DNA from: Gemmatimonadaceae bacterium
GTDB lineage: Bacteria; Gemmatimonadota; Gemmatimonadetes; Gemmatimonadales; Gemmatimonadaceae
DNA length: 64,000 nt
NCBI GenBank assembly: GCA_016720905.1
Contig: JADKJT010000014.1
Span: 62,001 to 126,000 of the forward strand
Direction: 5' to 3'
The notes below the pieces were generated by a model that saw nothing but the letters and a program-made list of their open reading frames with translations, ran no database searches and was not told where the DNA came from. This document shows positions 8,607 to 17,073 of this stretch, in pieces (position 1 is the stretch's first letter; each line of letters begins with the position of its first letter). The position numbers and the translations under genes are program-made.

Positions 8607-9083
8607 TTACGGTGTCACCGGCGCCGACGTGTCAGCCCGTGGCGGCAACGTCAGTCGCATCAGACGTTCCGCCGCTTGTCGCATTTCGGCGCGCAGCGCG
8701 TCGAAATCACGTTCGTAGGCCGGCGGAATGACCTTGACGACCACGTCCATCACGGGCAGCAGCGGCAACCACTCCAGTCGAACCAACTCGCGCAGCCGGC
8801 GCTTCAGCCGATTGCGCGAAACCGCCGTGTGCTTATAGCGCGGAACGACGACGCCCACCCGCGCGGACGCACGAAGGGAAGCGATCGCGCGCACGTCCAT
8901 CGTGGCGGTGCGCACGCGCTTCCCTTGCTGTCGTACGACGGCGAGCTCGCTTCCGCGCGTCAGTCGTTGCGCGCGCGGAAAGGCCCTTGAGCCGCTGGGC
9001 GAATCAGGCGCCAGCGTACTTCGACGGCAACCGCACGGAAATCTGCTTGCGCCCCTTCCGGCGACGGCGGCTGAGAACTTCAC
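8607..9083 (-). CDS. rnpA: Ribonuclease P protein component; start inside rpmH
   Basis: Protein subunit of RNase P, which matures tRNA 5' ends with the rnpB RNA. The core is clear: FPRAQRLTRGSEL at the start of the fold and the RNR motif SRNRLKRRLREL. After the rpmH stop codon (9004-9006) this frame has no ATG, GTG or TTG before the conserved core. The usable starts are GTG at 9083 (given here, 158 aa) or GTG at 9110 (167 aa), both inside rpmH in the +1 frame. A CTG at the very end of rpmH is a third choice. That gives a 77-104 nt overlap and an extra N-terminal extension, reminiscent of the rpmH/rnpA overlap in Thermus. Confidence 0.85.
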   Translation of the reverse strand: MKFSAAVAGRGASRFPCGCRRSTLAPDSPSGSRAFPRAQRLTRGSELAVVRQQGKRVRTATMDVRAIASLRASARVGVVVPRYKHTAVSRNRLKRRLRELVRLEWLPLLPVMDVVVKVIPPAYERDFDALRAEMRQAAERLMRLTLPPRADTSAPVTP

Positions 9084-9168
9084 GTCCCCACTTCGTCTCC
9101 ATGCGGGCACGAAACCCGTGCTTGCGGATACGACGGGTATTGCGGGGACGATATGTGGGCTTGCCCAT
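9004..9168 (-). CDS. rpmH: Large-subunit ribosomal protein bL34
   Basis: A 54-aa basic ribosomal protein. The sequence MGKPTYRPRNTRRIRKHG is followed by the universal GFRARM and a basic tail (RRRRKGRK). The ATG start is at 9168. It is longer than the usual 44-46 aa because of a C-terminal extension (KQISVRLPSKYAGA). It is first in the minus-strand origin operon, and the rnpA start lies inside it in another frame. It is divergent from dnaA. Confidence 0.96.
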   Translation of the reverse strand: MGKPTYRPRNTRRIRKHGFRARMETKWGREVLSRRRRKGRKQISVRLPSKYAGA

Positions 9169-9273
9169 GGTAATTCTCTGGTGTGCGAGGCGCGGTGTGC
9201 GTTGTGAGGTGGAGCCTCGTAACATACGCAACGGCATGGCTTTCGGTCAAGGACACGGCAAAGGAATCCCGAC

Positions 9274-9319
9274 CGTGACCGGACTTGTCTGCACTCACGT
9301 ATGTCGAGTGCAGGTCACG
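9274..9319. promoter_or_regulatory. Nested inverted repeat upstream of dnaA
   Basis: The arms CGTGACC (9274-9280) and TGCACTC (9290-9296) are complementary, in order, to the contiguous GAGTGCA (9306-9312) and GGTCACG (9313-9319). The whole folds as a 14-bp stem with a 9-nt bulge in the left arm and a 9-nt loop. It sits in the 220-nt rpmH-dnaA divergent spacer just before the dnaA promoter candidate. It could be a protein-binding operator or an RNA hairpin. No known consensus was recognised. Confidence 0.5.
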
Positions 9320-9322
9320 CAA

Positions 9323-9351
9323 TTGACTTGTCCACATGCGAAGGGATAGCT
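9323..9351 (+). promoter_or_regulatory. Candidate dnaA promoter with embedded DnaA box
   Basis: TTGACT (9323-9328) as -35 and GATAGC (9345-9350) as a weak -10 are spaced 16 nt apart, about 40 nt before the dnaA ATG. A DnaA-box-like TTGTCCACA (9328-9336, one mismatch to TTATCCACA) fills the spacer. That would allow DnaA to repress its own gene, as is known in other bacteria. The -10 match is poor, so the transcription start is uncertain. Confidence 0.45.
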
Positions 9352-9388
9352 TCGCCCCCCGCCGTCCTTCTGCCCTTCGCCCCCGCTG

Positions 9389-10807
9389 ATGTCGCTTTCG
9401 CCAGCCGAACTCTGGGACCGCCTGCGCCAGCGCGCTCGCCAGGTGCTACCGGAGCAGACGTATCGTACCTGGCTGGAGCCCACCGAGGCCCTGGCCGTTG
9501 AAGGCGATACGCTCATGGTGGGCGCACCCGACCAGTTCTCCGCCGACTGGAACGAATCCAAGCACGCCGATCTGCTCACCGGATTCGCTCCGGTCGCCCT
9601 CGGCCACCCCCTCAAGGTTCGCTTCAAGGTCCACGAAGAACGCGTCGGCCGGGTGCAAATGGACATGTTCGTCCAGGCACCTGCGGCCCCTGTTTCAGCG
9701 CCAGCAAGGCACCAGCAGTCGCGCATTTCTACGCCACTGAACCCTCGTTATACCTTTGACCAGTTTGTCATCGGTAAGTCCAACGACGTGGCCGCCGCAG
9801 CCGCGCAGGCCGCCGCGCAGGCCCCTGGGAAAGTCTACAATCCGCTGTTCATCTACGGCGATACGGGGCTGGGCAAGACGCATCTGATGCAGGGCATCGC
9901 CCACGAATTGCTGCGGCGTACCCCCACCCTGCGCCTCGCCTACGTAGGCACCGAGCAGTTCACCAATGAGTTCGTGGGTGCCATCCAGGCTGGCCAGATG
10001 GGTGATTTCCGCCGCCGTTTCCGCGAAATCGACCTCCTGCTCGTGGACGATGTTCAGTTCCTGAAGGGCAAGGAGGGCACGCAGGAAGAGTTCTTCCACA
10101 CGTTCAACGCGATCTATGAGGCGGGTCGACAGGTGGTACTCACCTCCGATCGACCGCCCAAGGAAATCCCCGGACTCGAGGCGCGACTGGTGTCGCGGTT
10201 CGAGTGGGGCATGGTCGCCAACATCGATTCGCCCGACCTCGAACATCGGATCGCGATCCTGCGGAAGAAGGCCAGTCTCGATCACCTCGAACTGACCATC
10301 CCCGATGAAGTCATCGAGTTCATTGCGCAGCACGTGAAGTCGTCCGTCCGCGAGCTCGAAGGCTCCATCATCAAGCTGCTCGCGTATGCGTCGCTCAAGC
10401 ATCGGGACATCTCGGTCGACCTCGCGCGCGAGGCGTTACGCGACAAGCTCCGCGCGTCCTCGTCTTCCGATTTCCCCGATGTGCCCCCCACCACCATCAC
10501 GGTCGCCACCATTCAGCAGGTCGTGGCCCGTGAATGGGGCGTCACGCCGGACGGCTTGCGGTCGAAGACCCGTACGAAACAGCTCACCACCCCACGCCAG
10601 GTGGCGATGTACCTGTGCCGGGAGCTTCTGGCACTGCAGCTGGTGGAGATCGGCAACGCCTTCGGGGGGCGCGATCACTCCACGGTCATCCACTCCCTCG
10701 ACCGGGTCGCCGAAGATATGGCGGGCGAGCCCGGTTTTGCCGATCGCGTCCTCAAGGTGCGAACCATGTTGGAAACCCTGAGGACAACCGGCCATTTGGG
10801 GACCTGA
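9389..10807 (+). CDS. dnaA: Chromosomal replication initiator DnaA
   Basis: A 472-aa AAA+ initiator that binds DnaA boxes and opens oriC. Domain I is at the N-terminus (ELWDRLRQRARQVLPEQTYRTW). Domain II is a short variable linker. Domain III has Walker A GDTGLGKTHLMQ (from about residue 157) and Walker B LLLVDDVQFL (about 213). Domain IV ends with the DNA-binding signature FGGRDHSTVIHS near residue 427. The ATG start at 9389 fits the conserved domain I. dnaN follows after a 230-nt gap with several DnaA-box-like sites, and the rpmH operon is divergent upstream. Confidence 0.98.
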   Translation: MSLSPAELWDRLRQRARQVLPEQTYRTWLEPTEALAVEGDTLMVGAPDQFSADWNESKHADLLTGFAPVALGHPLKVRFKVHEERVGRVQMDMFVQAPAAPVSAPARHQQSRISTPLNPRYTFDQFVIGKSNDVAAAAAQAAAQAPGKVYNPLFIYGDTGLGKTHLMQGIAHELLRRTPTLRLAYVGTEQFTNEFVGAIQAGQMGDFRRRFREIDLLLVDDVQFLKGKEGTQEEFFHTFNAIYEAGRQVVLTSDRPPKEIPGLEARLVSRFEWGMVANIDSPDLEHRIAILRKKASLDHLELTIPDEVIEFIAQHVKSSVRELEGSIIKLLAYASLKHRDISVDLAREALRDKLRASSSSDFPDVPPTTITVATIQQVVAREWGVTPDGLRSKTRTKQLTTPRQVAMYLCRELLALQLVEIGNAFGGRDHSTVIHSLDRVAEDMAGEPGFADRVLKVRTMLETLRTTGHLGT

Positions 10808-11037
10808 GTCCCCAGCCGATCCACAGAGATCCACACCGGCGGCCTTGTCCACGTGGACGAGTGCGGACATTCGATACCTCTCGACATCGAATGCACATGA
10901 TCAGGCGTGGCGAAAGTCGTTCGAGTCACGTAGTTTGCGGCGTCTGTCGACACGCCCACATTCCCTGCTACTGCTACTGGTTTCTTCTTTAAAAGAACAA
11001 CAACAGCAGTCTTCAGCAGTCCTTCCACAATCCGGGC
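10808..11037. other. Candidate chromosomal origin (oriC)
   Basis: The dnaA-dnaN gap holds CGATCCACA (10817-10825), AGATCCACA (10827-10835) and TTGTCCACG (10845-10853), all close to TTATCCACA. The last lies in a near-palindrome around CCACGTGG. Towards dnaN there is a triplet run CTGCTACTGCTACTG (10965-10979), then a comparatively A+T-rich tract (10981-11003) suitable for unwinding. The location and order (boxes, triplets, A+T-rich tract, dnaN) resemble many bacterial origins. Sites are degenerate and were found by eye. Confidence 0.6.
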
Positions 11038-12150
11038 ATGCGCTTCACCATCTCGCGCGAGAAACTCCAAGAAGGTCTTCAGGCGGTTACCGCCGCTGTA
11101 CCGGCCAAGACCACACTGCCGGTACTGGCGAATCTGCTTGTCGAAACAACCGAGCGTGGCATTCGCTTGTCCGCCACCGATCTCGATATCGCCGTCAGCA
11201 CGGAAATCAGTGCCGACGTCGAGGCGCCTGGCGCGATCACCATCCCAGCCAAGAAACTGGGCGAGATCGCTCGTGAGCTCCCCCCGTCCCCGGTGAAAAT
11301 CTCGGCGAGCGGTGAGCAGCGTGTGACGCTTGAATGCGGTCGTTCGAAATTCAAATTGCTCGGTCTGCCGCGTGACGAGTTTCCCACGTTCCCCAGCGTG
11401 CGCTTCAACGAATCATGGCGCGTGAAGTCGGGTGAATTGCAGAAGCTGATTTCGCACACGGCATTCGCGGTCAGCAACGAGGAGTCACGCCCGATTCTCA
11501 ACGGCGTGCTCTGGGAATTGCGAGACGATCGCATGCGCATGGTGGCGACCAACGGACATCGTCTGGCCAAGATGGAAGTCCCGGTCGAAGGCAGCACGGC
11601 GCCGGCCGGTGACCTGATCATCCCACCCAAGGCGCTCGATCAGATTCGACGGTTGTTTCCCGCCGAGGAAGAACTCGAGATCGCGCGTGGTGACAATCAC
11701 CTGGGCTTTCGCTCGCCGTTCACCTCGGTCTTCACGCGTCTCGTCGAAGGGCCATATCCCAACTACGAGCAGGTGATTCCGAAGGACAACGATCGCTATT
11801 GCCTGGCCGACAAAGGCGCATTGACCAGCGCCCTGAAGCGCATGAGCGTCATCGCGTCCGACCAGACGCATCGCATCAAGATGTCATTCAACACCGGCAT
11901 GTTGAAGTTCAGCGTCACCACACCCGATCTCGGTGAGGCGCAGGACGAATTGCCGGTGCAGTACACGGGCGACCAGCTCGATATCGGGTTCAACGCCACG
12001 TATCTGCTGGAGATATTGCGCTACATGCCCACCGAGCAGGTGCGCCTCACGTTCAAGGCACCAGAGCGCGCCGCCACGATCGAGCCGGAAGGGTGGGATG
12101 ATCCGGCAAAATATCTGTGCCTGGTGATGCCGCTGCGCCTCATGGACTGA
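11038..12150 (+). CDS. dnaN: DNA polymerase III beta subunit (sliding clamp)
   Basis: A 370-aa ring-forming clamp that tethers the replicative polymerase. The three-domain layout is complete: MRFTISREKLQEGLQAVTAAVPAKT at the start, NGVLWELRDDRMRMVATNGHRLA in the middle and the C-terminal YLCLVMPLRLMD. The ATG at 11038 is the conserved start. It lies downstream of dnaA and the likely oriC, and is convergent with the lipoprotein gene that ends 12 nt beyond. No sign of duplication or truncation. Confidence 0.98.
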   Translation: MRFTISREKLQEGLQAVTAAVPAKTTLPVLANLLVETTERGIRLSATDLDIAVSTEISADVEAPGAITIPAKKLGEIARELPPSPVKISASGEQRVTLECGRSKFKLLGLPRDEFPTFPSVRFNESWRVKSGELQKLISHTAFAVSNEESRPILNGVLWELRDDRMRMVATNGHRLAKMEVPVEGSTAPAGDLIIPPKALDQIRRLFPAEEELEIARGDNHLGFRSPFTSVFTRLVEGPYPNYEQVIPKDNDRYCLADKGALTSALKRMSVIASDQTHRIKMSFNTGMLKFSVTTPDLGEAQDELPVQYTGDQLDIGFNATYLLEILRYMPTEQVRLTFKAPERAATIEPEGWDDPAKYLCLVMPLRLMD

Positions 12151-12162
12151 GGCGCGACGCGC

Positions 12163-13083
12163 TCAGCTTCCGATCACGGTGCCGGTCAAGTGCACGCGCT
12201 GCAGCACACGCTGGGCGCGCACCGACGTGGAGGATGTGCGATCGGTGACCATGAGCGTCAAGGAGCTGGCGCTTTCCAGTCGTGTCACGGCACCGCTGAC
12301 AACAGACACGTGCGCGTCCAGCGTTCCGGTACCGGTTCCGGTGACTTCCACGGCACGCCAAGGCGACGAGGTCTTGCCCTCGATGCGTGTGGTACTGGTT
12401 CGACGAATCACCAAGTGCACGCCGCCGCTATCTCTCACCGAGTCGGTCACCACGTAGTCGGCGACCGTCCGTACGATCATCGGGAGGCTGGCGCGACACA
12501 CCAGCTGCACCGTGCTGTCGCGCCACGTGTCACCCACGGCCAGACTTGACGGAACGCGCAGCAGCAGATCGCGCACCAGAGCGAGGGCCCCGCTCTCCGG
12601 CCGATCGCACTCGTTGACCAGCGGCGGTTGCATCGCCACCCGCAACGCCAAGGAGTCGAGGACGGCGTCGAAACGCAGGCTGTCGATGGCAATGGGTGTT
12701 GAGGACAGCGCCGACGTGACCGCGTAGTCATACACCCGGCCGGTGGCACTCAGGGTGCCGCTTGGGCGGCGTCGCAGTCGCACGACGATCTGCGCATCGC
12801 TGGACACATTCTGTGTGTCGCGACGACCCGCGCTGTCGCGTTCCAACTCGGTGGTGCTCCGGACGCGATACCGCGTGTCGGTGACCAGGGCCGGCATGGC
12901 GTAGCGAACCGCCGCTGTTGGCTCCGGGACTGGTGCCGGTCTGGGCACAGGCAGCGGTGCCGGCGCCGTCGTTGGCGCGGGCCGAGGTGTCGCCGCGGGC
13001 GCGCACCCACCGGCACCCACCAGCAGCACCGCACCGAGCCATGCGGCCAGCCGTCGGTGTCGGAGCGCGGAAGAAAGCAGCAC
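12163..13083 (-). CDS. Lipoprotein of unknown function
   Basis: A protein of about 306 aa. The likely start is a GTG at 13083, giving a basic-hydrophobic signal peptide (ALRHRRLAAWLGAVLLVGAGGC) with the lipobox cysteine, then a Pro/Ala/Thr-rich linker and a beta-rich body. An open frame continues upstream but runs into the rnpB RNA and should not be translated. I recognise no domain in the mature part (VAMQPPLVNECD, RDLLLRVPSSLAVGDTWRDS, TSSTSVRAQRVLQRVHLTG). It resembles secreted beta-barrel-like proteins with a DTWRDS turn. It lies directly behind rnpB on the same strand and could receive read-through transcription. Confidence 0.7.
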   Translation of the reverse strand: MLLSSALRHRRLAAWLGAVLLVGAGGCAPAATPRPAPTTAPAPLPVPRPAPVPEPTAAVRYAMPALVTDTRYRVRSTTELERDSAGRRDTQNVSSDAQIVVRLRRRPSGTLSATGRVYDYAVTSALSSTPIAIDSLRFDAVLDSLALRVAMQPPLVNECDRPESGALALVRDLLLRVPSSLAVGDTWRDSTVQLVCRASLPMIVRTVADYVVTDSVRDSGGVHLVIRRTSTTRIEGKTSSPWRAVEVTGTGTGTLDAHVSVVSGAVTRLESASSLTLMVTDRTSSTSVRAQRVLQRVHLTGTVIGS

Positions 13084-13106
13084 TGGCGATGCGAAAAAAG
13101 TGGGGG

Positions 13107-13541
13107 GAAGTCGACGACCTGTAAGCCGGGTTCTGTCGGTCCACTCACACGCGAACGCGTTTGTGAACCGGACGGTCATTCCTCTCGGCGTTCAGTCACC
13201 CGAACGCTCCAGCAGCCTACCCGCGGCTCGATGTCGTGAGACACCGTGGTCGAGACGGACCGTCTCTCGCCGCTTATTTGGCCTTGCTCCGGCTGGGGTT
13301 TACCGCGCCGTCACCGTTACCGATGACGCGGTGGGCTCTTACCCCACCATTTCACCCTTACCCCGACATGGTTGTCACCAACCACACCGTGGCGGTTTGC
13401 TTTCTGTTGCACTGTCCGTCGCATGAAGCTCACGCCGCATGCGCCCAGGCGTTACCTGGCAACCTGCCCTGTGGAGCCCGGACTTTCCTCGGTGCATCAA
13501 GTCGAAACCCGACGCATCGCGACCGTCCGGTCGACGACTTC
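13107..13541 (-). ncRNA. rnpB: RNase P RNA (bacterial class A)
   Basis: The minus strand carries the universal 5' segment GAGGAAAGTCCGGGCTCC (13490-13473) and the 3' segment ACAGAACCCGGCTTAC (13136-13121). The ends pair as a P1 helix of 13 positions with one U-U mismatch (13541-13529 with 13119-13107). Length is about 435 nt, slightly above the usual 350-400. A TATATT box (13556-13551) lies about 10 nt before the 5' end, and a run of six Us (13099-13094) follows P1 as a probable terminator. Ends are set by P1 and may be off by a few bases. Confidence 0.95.
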
Positions 13542-13550
13542 CCGTGCTGC

Positions 13551-13556
13551 AATATA
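13551..13556 (-). promoter_or_regulatory. Probable -10 box of rnpB
   Basis: On the minus strand TATATT lies about 10 nt upstream of the first P1 base of rnpB, the right distance for a sigma-70-type start. No convincing -35 hexamer is seen at 16-18 nt. Confidence 0.5.
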
Positions 13557-13600
13557 CCGACATCAACCGGCAGAGGATCCTGTCGGGCCCAATCCGCCCC

Positions 13601-13635
13601 GCGAACACCGGCTCCGCGAACGCCGGCTCCGCGAA
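13601..13635. repeat. 15-bp tandem direct repeat
   Basis: GCGAACACCGGCTCC and GCGAACGCCGGCTCC stand head to tail, followed by a partial third GCGAA. The copies differ by one base. The repeat lies in the spacer between rnpB and the AraC-type gene; no function is assigned. Confidence 0.6.
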
Positions 13636-13746
13636 TTCCCCGCGTGGTGATGACATCGCGGTGACGGGGGATCCTATCCTCGCCACATGCCGACCTCGCG
13701 ACGCATCACCAGCGAGGTTCATCACGGAGACACGCGAGGACTCCCC

Positions 13747-14676
13747 ATGACACCCGAGATGGTTCGCTATCGCGTTCCAGCCCGCACATCCCGTACGCCT
13801 GACGCACGCCATGAGCCTACTCGCGGCGGCGCAGTGGCCACATTCTTGACGCCCAACGAGCGATCGCGCGTCGACGCGGCCGGGCATGGATGCTACGTCG
13901 CCCTGCATCGCGAGTCCCTTGAAGATCTCATGGTGGATCTGCGCACGCGCGCGGTGTCGGCGGTCCTGGTCTCCGTGGCGCGCTACCAAACCCAGCACGC
14001 GACGCAGGTCGCGCGTCTGGTTCGCGAATTCCCGAGGGTGCCAGCCGTCGCACTGCTCACGACCACCGAGCCGCGCACCACCCAGTCCGTGCTGGCGCTC
14101 GGCCAGCATGGGGTGCGCTCCCTTGTGGACGCGCGTGACCCCAAGGGGTGGCGCGAGCTGCGGGAGTTTGTAGCCAGCGAGCAGGGCGACCTGATCGAAC
14201 AGCGCGCCCTGGCACGCATCCGCGAAGAGTTGATGGGCGCGCCTGCTGATTGTCTGCGCTTCTTCGAAGCCCTCTTTCTCTCGCCCTCGCACATCTCAAC
14301 CGTGCAGCAGATCGCCCGCGCGAACGGGGTGGTCCCCAGCACGCTCATGAGTCGATTCTTCCGCGAGAAGCTCCCCGCGCCGAAACGCTATCTGGCCATG
14401 GCGCGCCTGGTGCGCGCCGCGCGCCTCTTCGAAAATCCCGGCCTGAGCATCACGCACGTCGCCAATCACCTGGAGTACTCGTCCGCGCAGAGTTTCTCTC
14501 GGCACGTGTCGTTGCTCATGGGGTGCACGCCGATGCAGTTCCGCCGCCAGTTCGATGGCGCCCGCATGCTGGACGCGATGTGTGATCAGCTGGTGCGGCC
14601 GTACCGCGAGATCTTGTTGCGATTCGAGCCGTACGGCATCACGCCGCAATGGAGCGTGTTGCGCGAGGCCCACTGA
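13747..14676 (+). CDS. AraC-type helix-turn-helix regulator
   Basis: A 309-aa protein whose C-terminal third has the two HTH units of the AraC fold: VQQIARANGVVPSTLMSRFF, then ITHVANHLEYSSAQSFSRHV with the family's FSRH-x-LLMGCTPMQFRR tail. The N-terminal two-thirds resembles a receiver-like alpha/beta domain (AVSAVLVSVARY, VPAVALLTTTEPRT, GVRSLVDARDPKGW) but lacks a clear phospho-acceptor aspartate. I prefer the ATG at 13747 because GAGGA stands at the right distance; an in-frame start at 13687 is possible. Its 3' end overlaps the convergent MCP-like gene by 38 nt. Target genes are unknown. Confidence 0.8.
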   Translation: MTPEMVRYRVPARTSRTPDARHEPTRGGAVATFLTPNERSRVDAAGHGCYVALHRESLEDLMVDLRTRAVSAVLVSVARYQTQHATQVARLVREFPRVPAVALLTTTEPRTTQSVLALGQHGVRSLVDARDPKGWRELREFVASEQGDLIEQRALARIREELMGAPADCLRFFEALFLSPSHISTVQQIARANGVVPSTLMSRFFREKLPAPKRYLAMARLVRAARLFENPGLSITHVANHLEYSSAQSFSRHVSLLMGCTPMQFRRQFDGARMLDAMCDQLVRPYREILLRFEPYGITPQWSVLREAH

Positions 14677-16414
14677 CCACCGGAGCACCCGACGGTGTCG
14701 CGCGCGCAGCGGGCGCGTAGGTGTCGCCAGGCGTTTCGTCGGTGCGCGGGGCATGAGTGCCCGGCCCGGCGGGCGCTCCGACCACCGCGAACTCCGACGT
14801 ATGACGGAGTGCAACCGCCCGCATGCGTGCGGCCGCCTGCGAGAGTTGGCCGGCACTCCGCGACAACTCCTCGATGCTGGTGCGCTGGGCCACCGACGCA
14901 TCGGCGGCACTGCGCGCGCTGCCCGAGGCGCGCTGCGCCGATCCGTCCAGGGAATCGAAGGCCGTGACGGCGCCAGCGGCCAGCGAGTTCTGGGTCTGCG
15001 CCAGTGCCGCCACCGCATCGCTCTGCTCGGCGATGCGCGCGATGCCCTCCACCATCGTGGACAGCGCACTGGTGGCCTCGCGGGCAATGGTGCCGGCATC
15101 CGTGACTTCGCGGGCCGTGTTGTCCATCGATTGAACGGCTTCCCCGATATCGTCACGCACGCGTTGGACCGTGCTGGCAATGACCTTCGCGGCCTGCGCG
15201 CTCTCACCCGCCAGTTTCCGGATCTCATCCGCCACCACGGCGAAACCAAGCCCCTGGTCGCCGGCGCGCGACGCTTCGATGGCCGCATTCAAGGCCAACA
15301 GGTTCGTCTGTCGGGCGATGCGCGAGACGGTCGCCACGAACTCACCCACGCGCTCCGATGCGGGCGCCAGACGCTGCACGCGCTCGGCCGACGCACCAAC
15401 ATCAACACTGACGCGCACCAGCGTTTGCGCGGCGCGCTCAATGGCCTCGCGACTCCTTGAGGCGATCGCATCCACGTGGTTGGCATCGTTGGCGGTTCGC
15501 TCGGCGGTCCCGCGCGTCGACTCGGCGGTGGCCAACGCCTGCTGGCCGGCCCGCAAACCGGTGGCCGCCAATTCGCGCTGCTGCAACAACCCCTCACTGA
15601 GCTGTTGGGCGCCGCTCGCGACATCGCCGGCGCGACGCTGCAGCACGCTGGCCGCCCCATGCACCTGAATGGCCACCGCGGCCAACTCTTCCGCTTCACG
15701 CTGCACCGTTTCGATGAGCAGCGTCAGTTCATCGAGCATGCGATTGAAGCTGTGCTCGAGAAAGCCGAGTTCGTCGGCATGGCGCGCGTCCGCACGCACG
15801 TGTAACTCGCCGCGCTCCACCTGTGCCATGCATTCGCGCGTGCGACGGATTCGCCGAATGAGTCGCGAGGGCATCTGGATCACCTGTTGCGCCACCACCA
15901 GCAACAGCACCGCCGCCAACAACACCTGGGCCCACGGAGCGGCGTCGGCGGGCCGCAACATCGCGTAGCCATAGCTGGCGGCCAGAAACCCGACCACCGA
16001 TGCGCCGGTCGTGACGTAGCCCAACGAGGGACCACGGTCGAATGAATACGGCACGATGGCGAGAATGTACGTGAGCACCAGCACCGGCGACCCGAACAGA
16101 TACACCACACTGCTGATGAGCAGCGTATCGAAGACAGCGAAGACGTAGCGCAACCACCAGCGATACCATCGCGCCTGGACGCCGATCGTCGACAAGACCC
16201 AGTTGAGACCAATCGCGGCGCAGAAGGTGGCAACCACGATTGAAATCGGCACCTGCGCGAGCCCCAACCGAAGCCCCGCGATCAGCACGCCGGCGATGAA
16301 GATCGTGCTCCAGAAGCGTCGCCGACCCGCTACGCGAAACGTGGCGAGGTCTTTGGCGCGTTCTTCCTCGAAGAGGGCCAGAACGCTTGGGGCGAGGGCG
16401 GCGGGTGTCGGCAT
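14639..16414 (-). CDS. Methyl-accepting chemotaxis-like receptor
   Basis: A 591-aa membrane signalling protein. The N-terminal part has several hydrophobic segments (FWSTIFIAGVLIAGLRLGL, WAQVLLAAVLLLVVAQQVI) and no large periplasmic sensor domain. A HAMP-like linker follows (RRIRRTRECMAQVERGELHV), then a long coiled-coil signalling domain with the kinase-contact tip ARQTNLLALNAAIEASRAG and EIRKLAGESAQAAK. I take the ATG at 16414 (MPTPAALAP); the longer open frame is antisense to pyrE. No che genes are seen in the window, so it may feed a distant Che array or another kinase. The C-terminal tail is Pro/Ala-rich and lacks an obvious CheR-docking pentapeptide. Confidence 0.85.
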   Translation of the reverse strand: MPTPAALAPSVLALFEEERAKDLATFRVAGRRRFWSTIFIAGVLIAGLRLGLAQVPISIVVATFCAAIGLNWVLSTIGVQARWYRWWLRYVFAVFDTLLISSVVYLFGSPVLVLTYILAIVPYSFDRGPSLGYVTTGASVVGFLAASYGYAMLRPADAAPWAQVLLAAVLLLVVAQQVIQMPSRLIRRIRRTRECMAQVERGELHVRADARHADELGFLEHSFNRMLDELTLLIETVQREAEELAAVAIQVHGAASVLQRRAGDVASGAQQLSEGLLQQRELAATGLRAGQQALATAESTRGTAERTANDANHVDAIASRSREAIERAAQTLVRVSVDVGASAERVQRLAPASERVGEFVATVSRIARQTNLLALNAAIEASRAGDQGLGFAVVADEIRKLAGESAQAAKVIASTVQRVRDDIGEAVQSMDNTAREVTDAGTIAREATSALSTMVEGIARIAEQSDAVAALAQTQNSLAAGAVTAFDSLDGSAQRASGSARSAADASVAQRTSIEELSRSAGQLSQAAARMRAVALRHTSEFAVVGAPAGPGTHAPRTDETPGDTYAPAARATPSGAPVVSGPRATRSIAA

Positions 16415-16484
16415 CTCTAACTGGACGCCTGATCCCCTTACGGCGTATCGGAATGCCCTGCGGGTGCGCTCGCCGCGCGGAGAC

Positions 16485-17072
16485 TCAGGCCGACGGCATT
16501 TCGGCAAGGAGCGCTGAGGCAGTCACCAGGGCGCGCACCTCAAGCCCGGTGGCCTCAATGGCCTCGCGGCCGCCTTCTTCGCGGTCGACCAAGGCCAGCA
16601 CCCCAACCACGGTGCCACCAGCCGCCTTGACCGCCTCAACAGCCTTGAGGGCCGAACCTCCGGTGGTGATCACATCTTCAACCACCACGACCCGGTCTCC
16701 CCGGACAAAGGGACCTTCAATCAGCTTCCCGGTCCCGTGCTGCTTCGCCTCCTTACGAACGGTAAAGGCCCGAACCATCTGGCCTTCGCCCCGTTCGGCG
16801 GCCAGCGCACTGGCGTGCGCGATCGCGTAGGAGATCGGGTCGGCTCCCAGCGTCAATCCGCCAACAGCATCCACTGGCCAACCCGTGGCGTTCAAGGCCG
16901 CCAGAGCCAATCGTCCAATCACCAATTGCCCCTCGGGACTCATGGTGGTGAGTCGGCAGTCCACATAGAGGGAGGAGCGGCGGCCTGATGCCAGCACGAA
17001 ATCGCCCCGCTTGGCCGATCGAGTGGCCAGCAGGGCGATCAAGATGGAAAGCGCGGTCGGGCTGGGGGGCAC
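16485..17072 (-). CDS. pyrE: Orotate phosphoribosyltransferase
   Basis: A 195-aa enzyme that converts orotate and PRPP to OMP (de novo UMP synthesis). The type I PRT loop VVVVEDVITTGGSALKAVE is complete, as are the N-terminal ATRSAKRGDFVLASGRRS and VDCRLTTMSPEG segments typical of PyrE. The start is a GTG at 17072, one base after the stop of the protein kinase, so the two are probably one transcript. upp, the salvage counterpart, is 13 kb away. Confidence 0.93.
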   Translation of the reverse strand: MPPSPTALSILIALLATRSAKRGDFVLASGRRSSLYVDCRLTTMSPEGQLVIGRLALAALNATGWPVDAVGGLTLGADPISYAIAHASALAAERGEGQMVRAFTVRKEAKQHGTGKLIEGPFVRGDRVVVVEDVITTGGSALKAVEAVKAAGGTVVGVLALVDREEGGREAIEATGLEVRALVTASALLAEMPSA

Positions 17073-17073
17073 G

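Noticed and set aside
13375..14292. 305-codon minus-strand open frame
   Set aside because: It runs through rnpB and is antisense to the AraC-type regulator; composition is Arg/Ala/His-rich as expected for a shadow frame.
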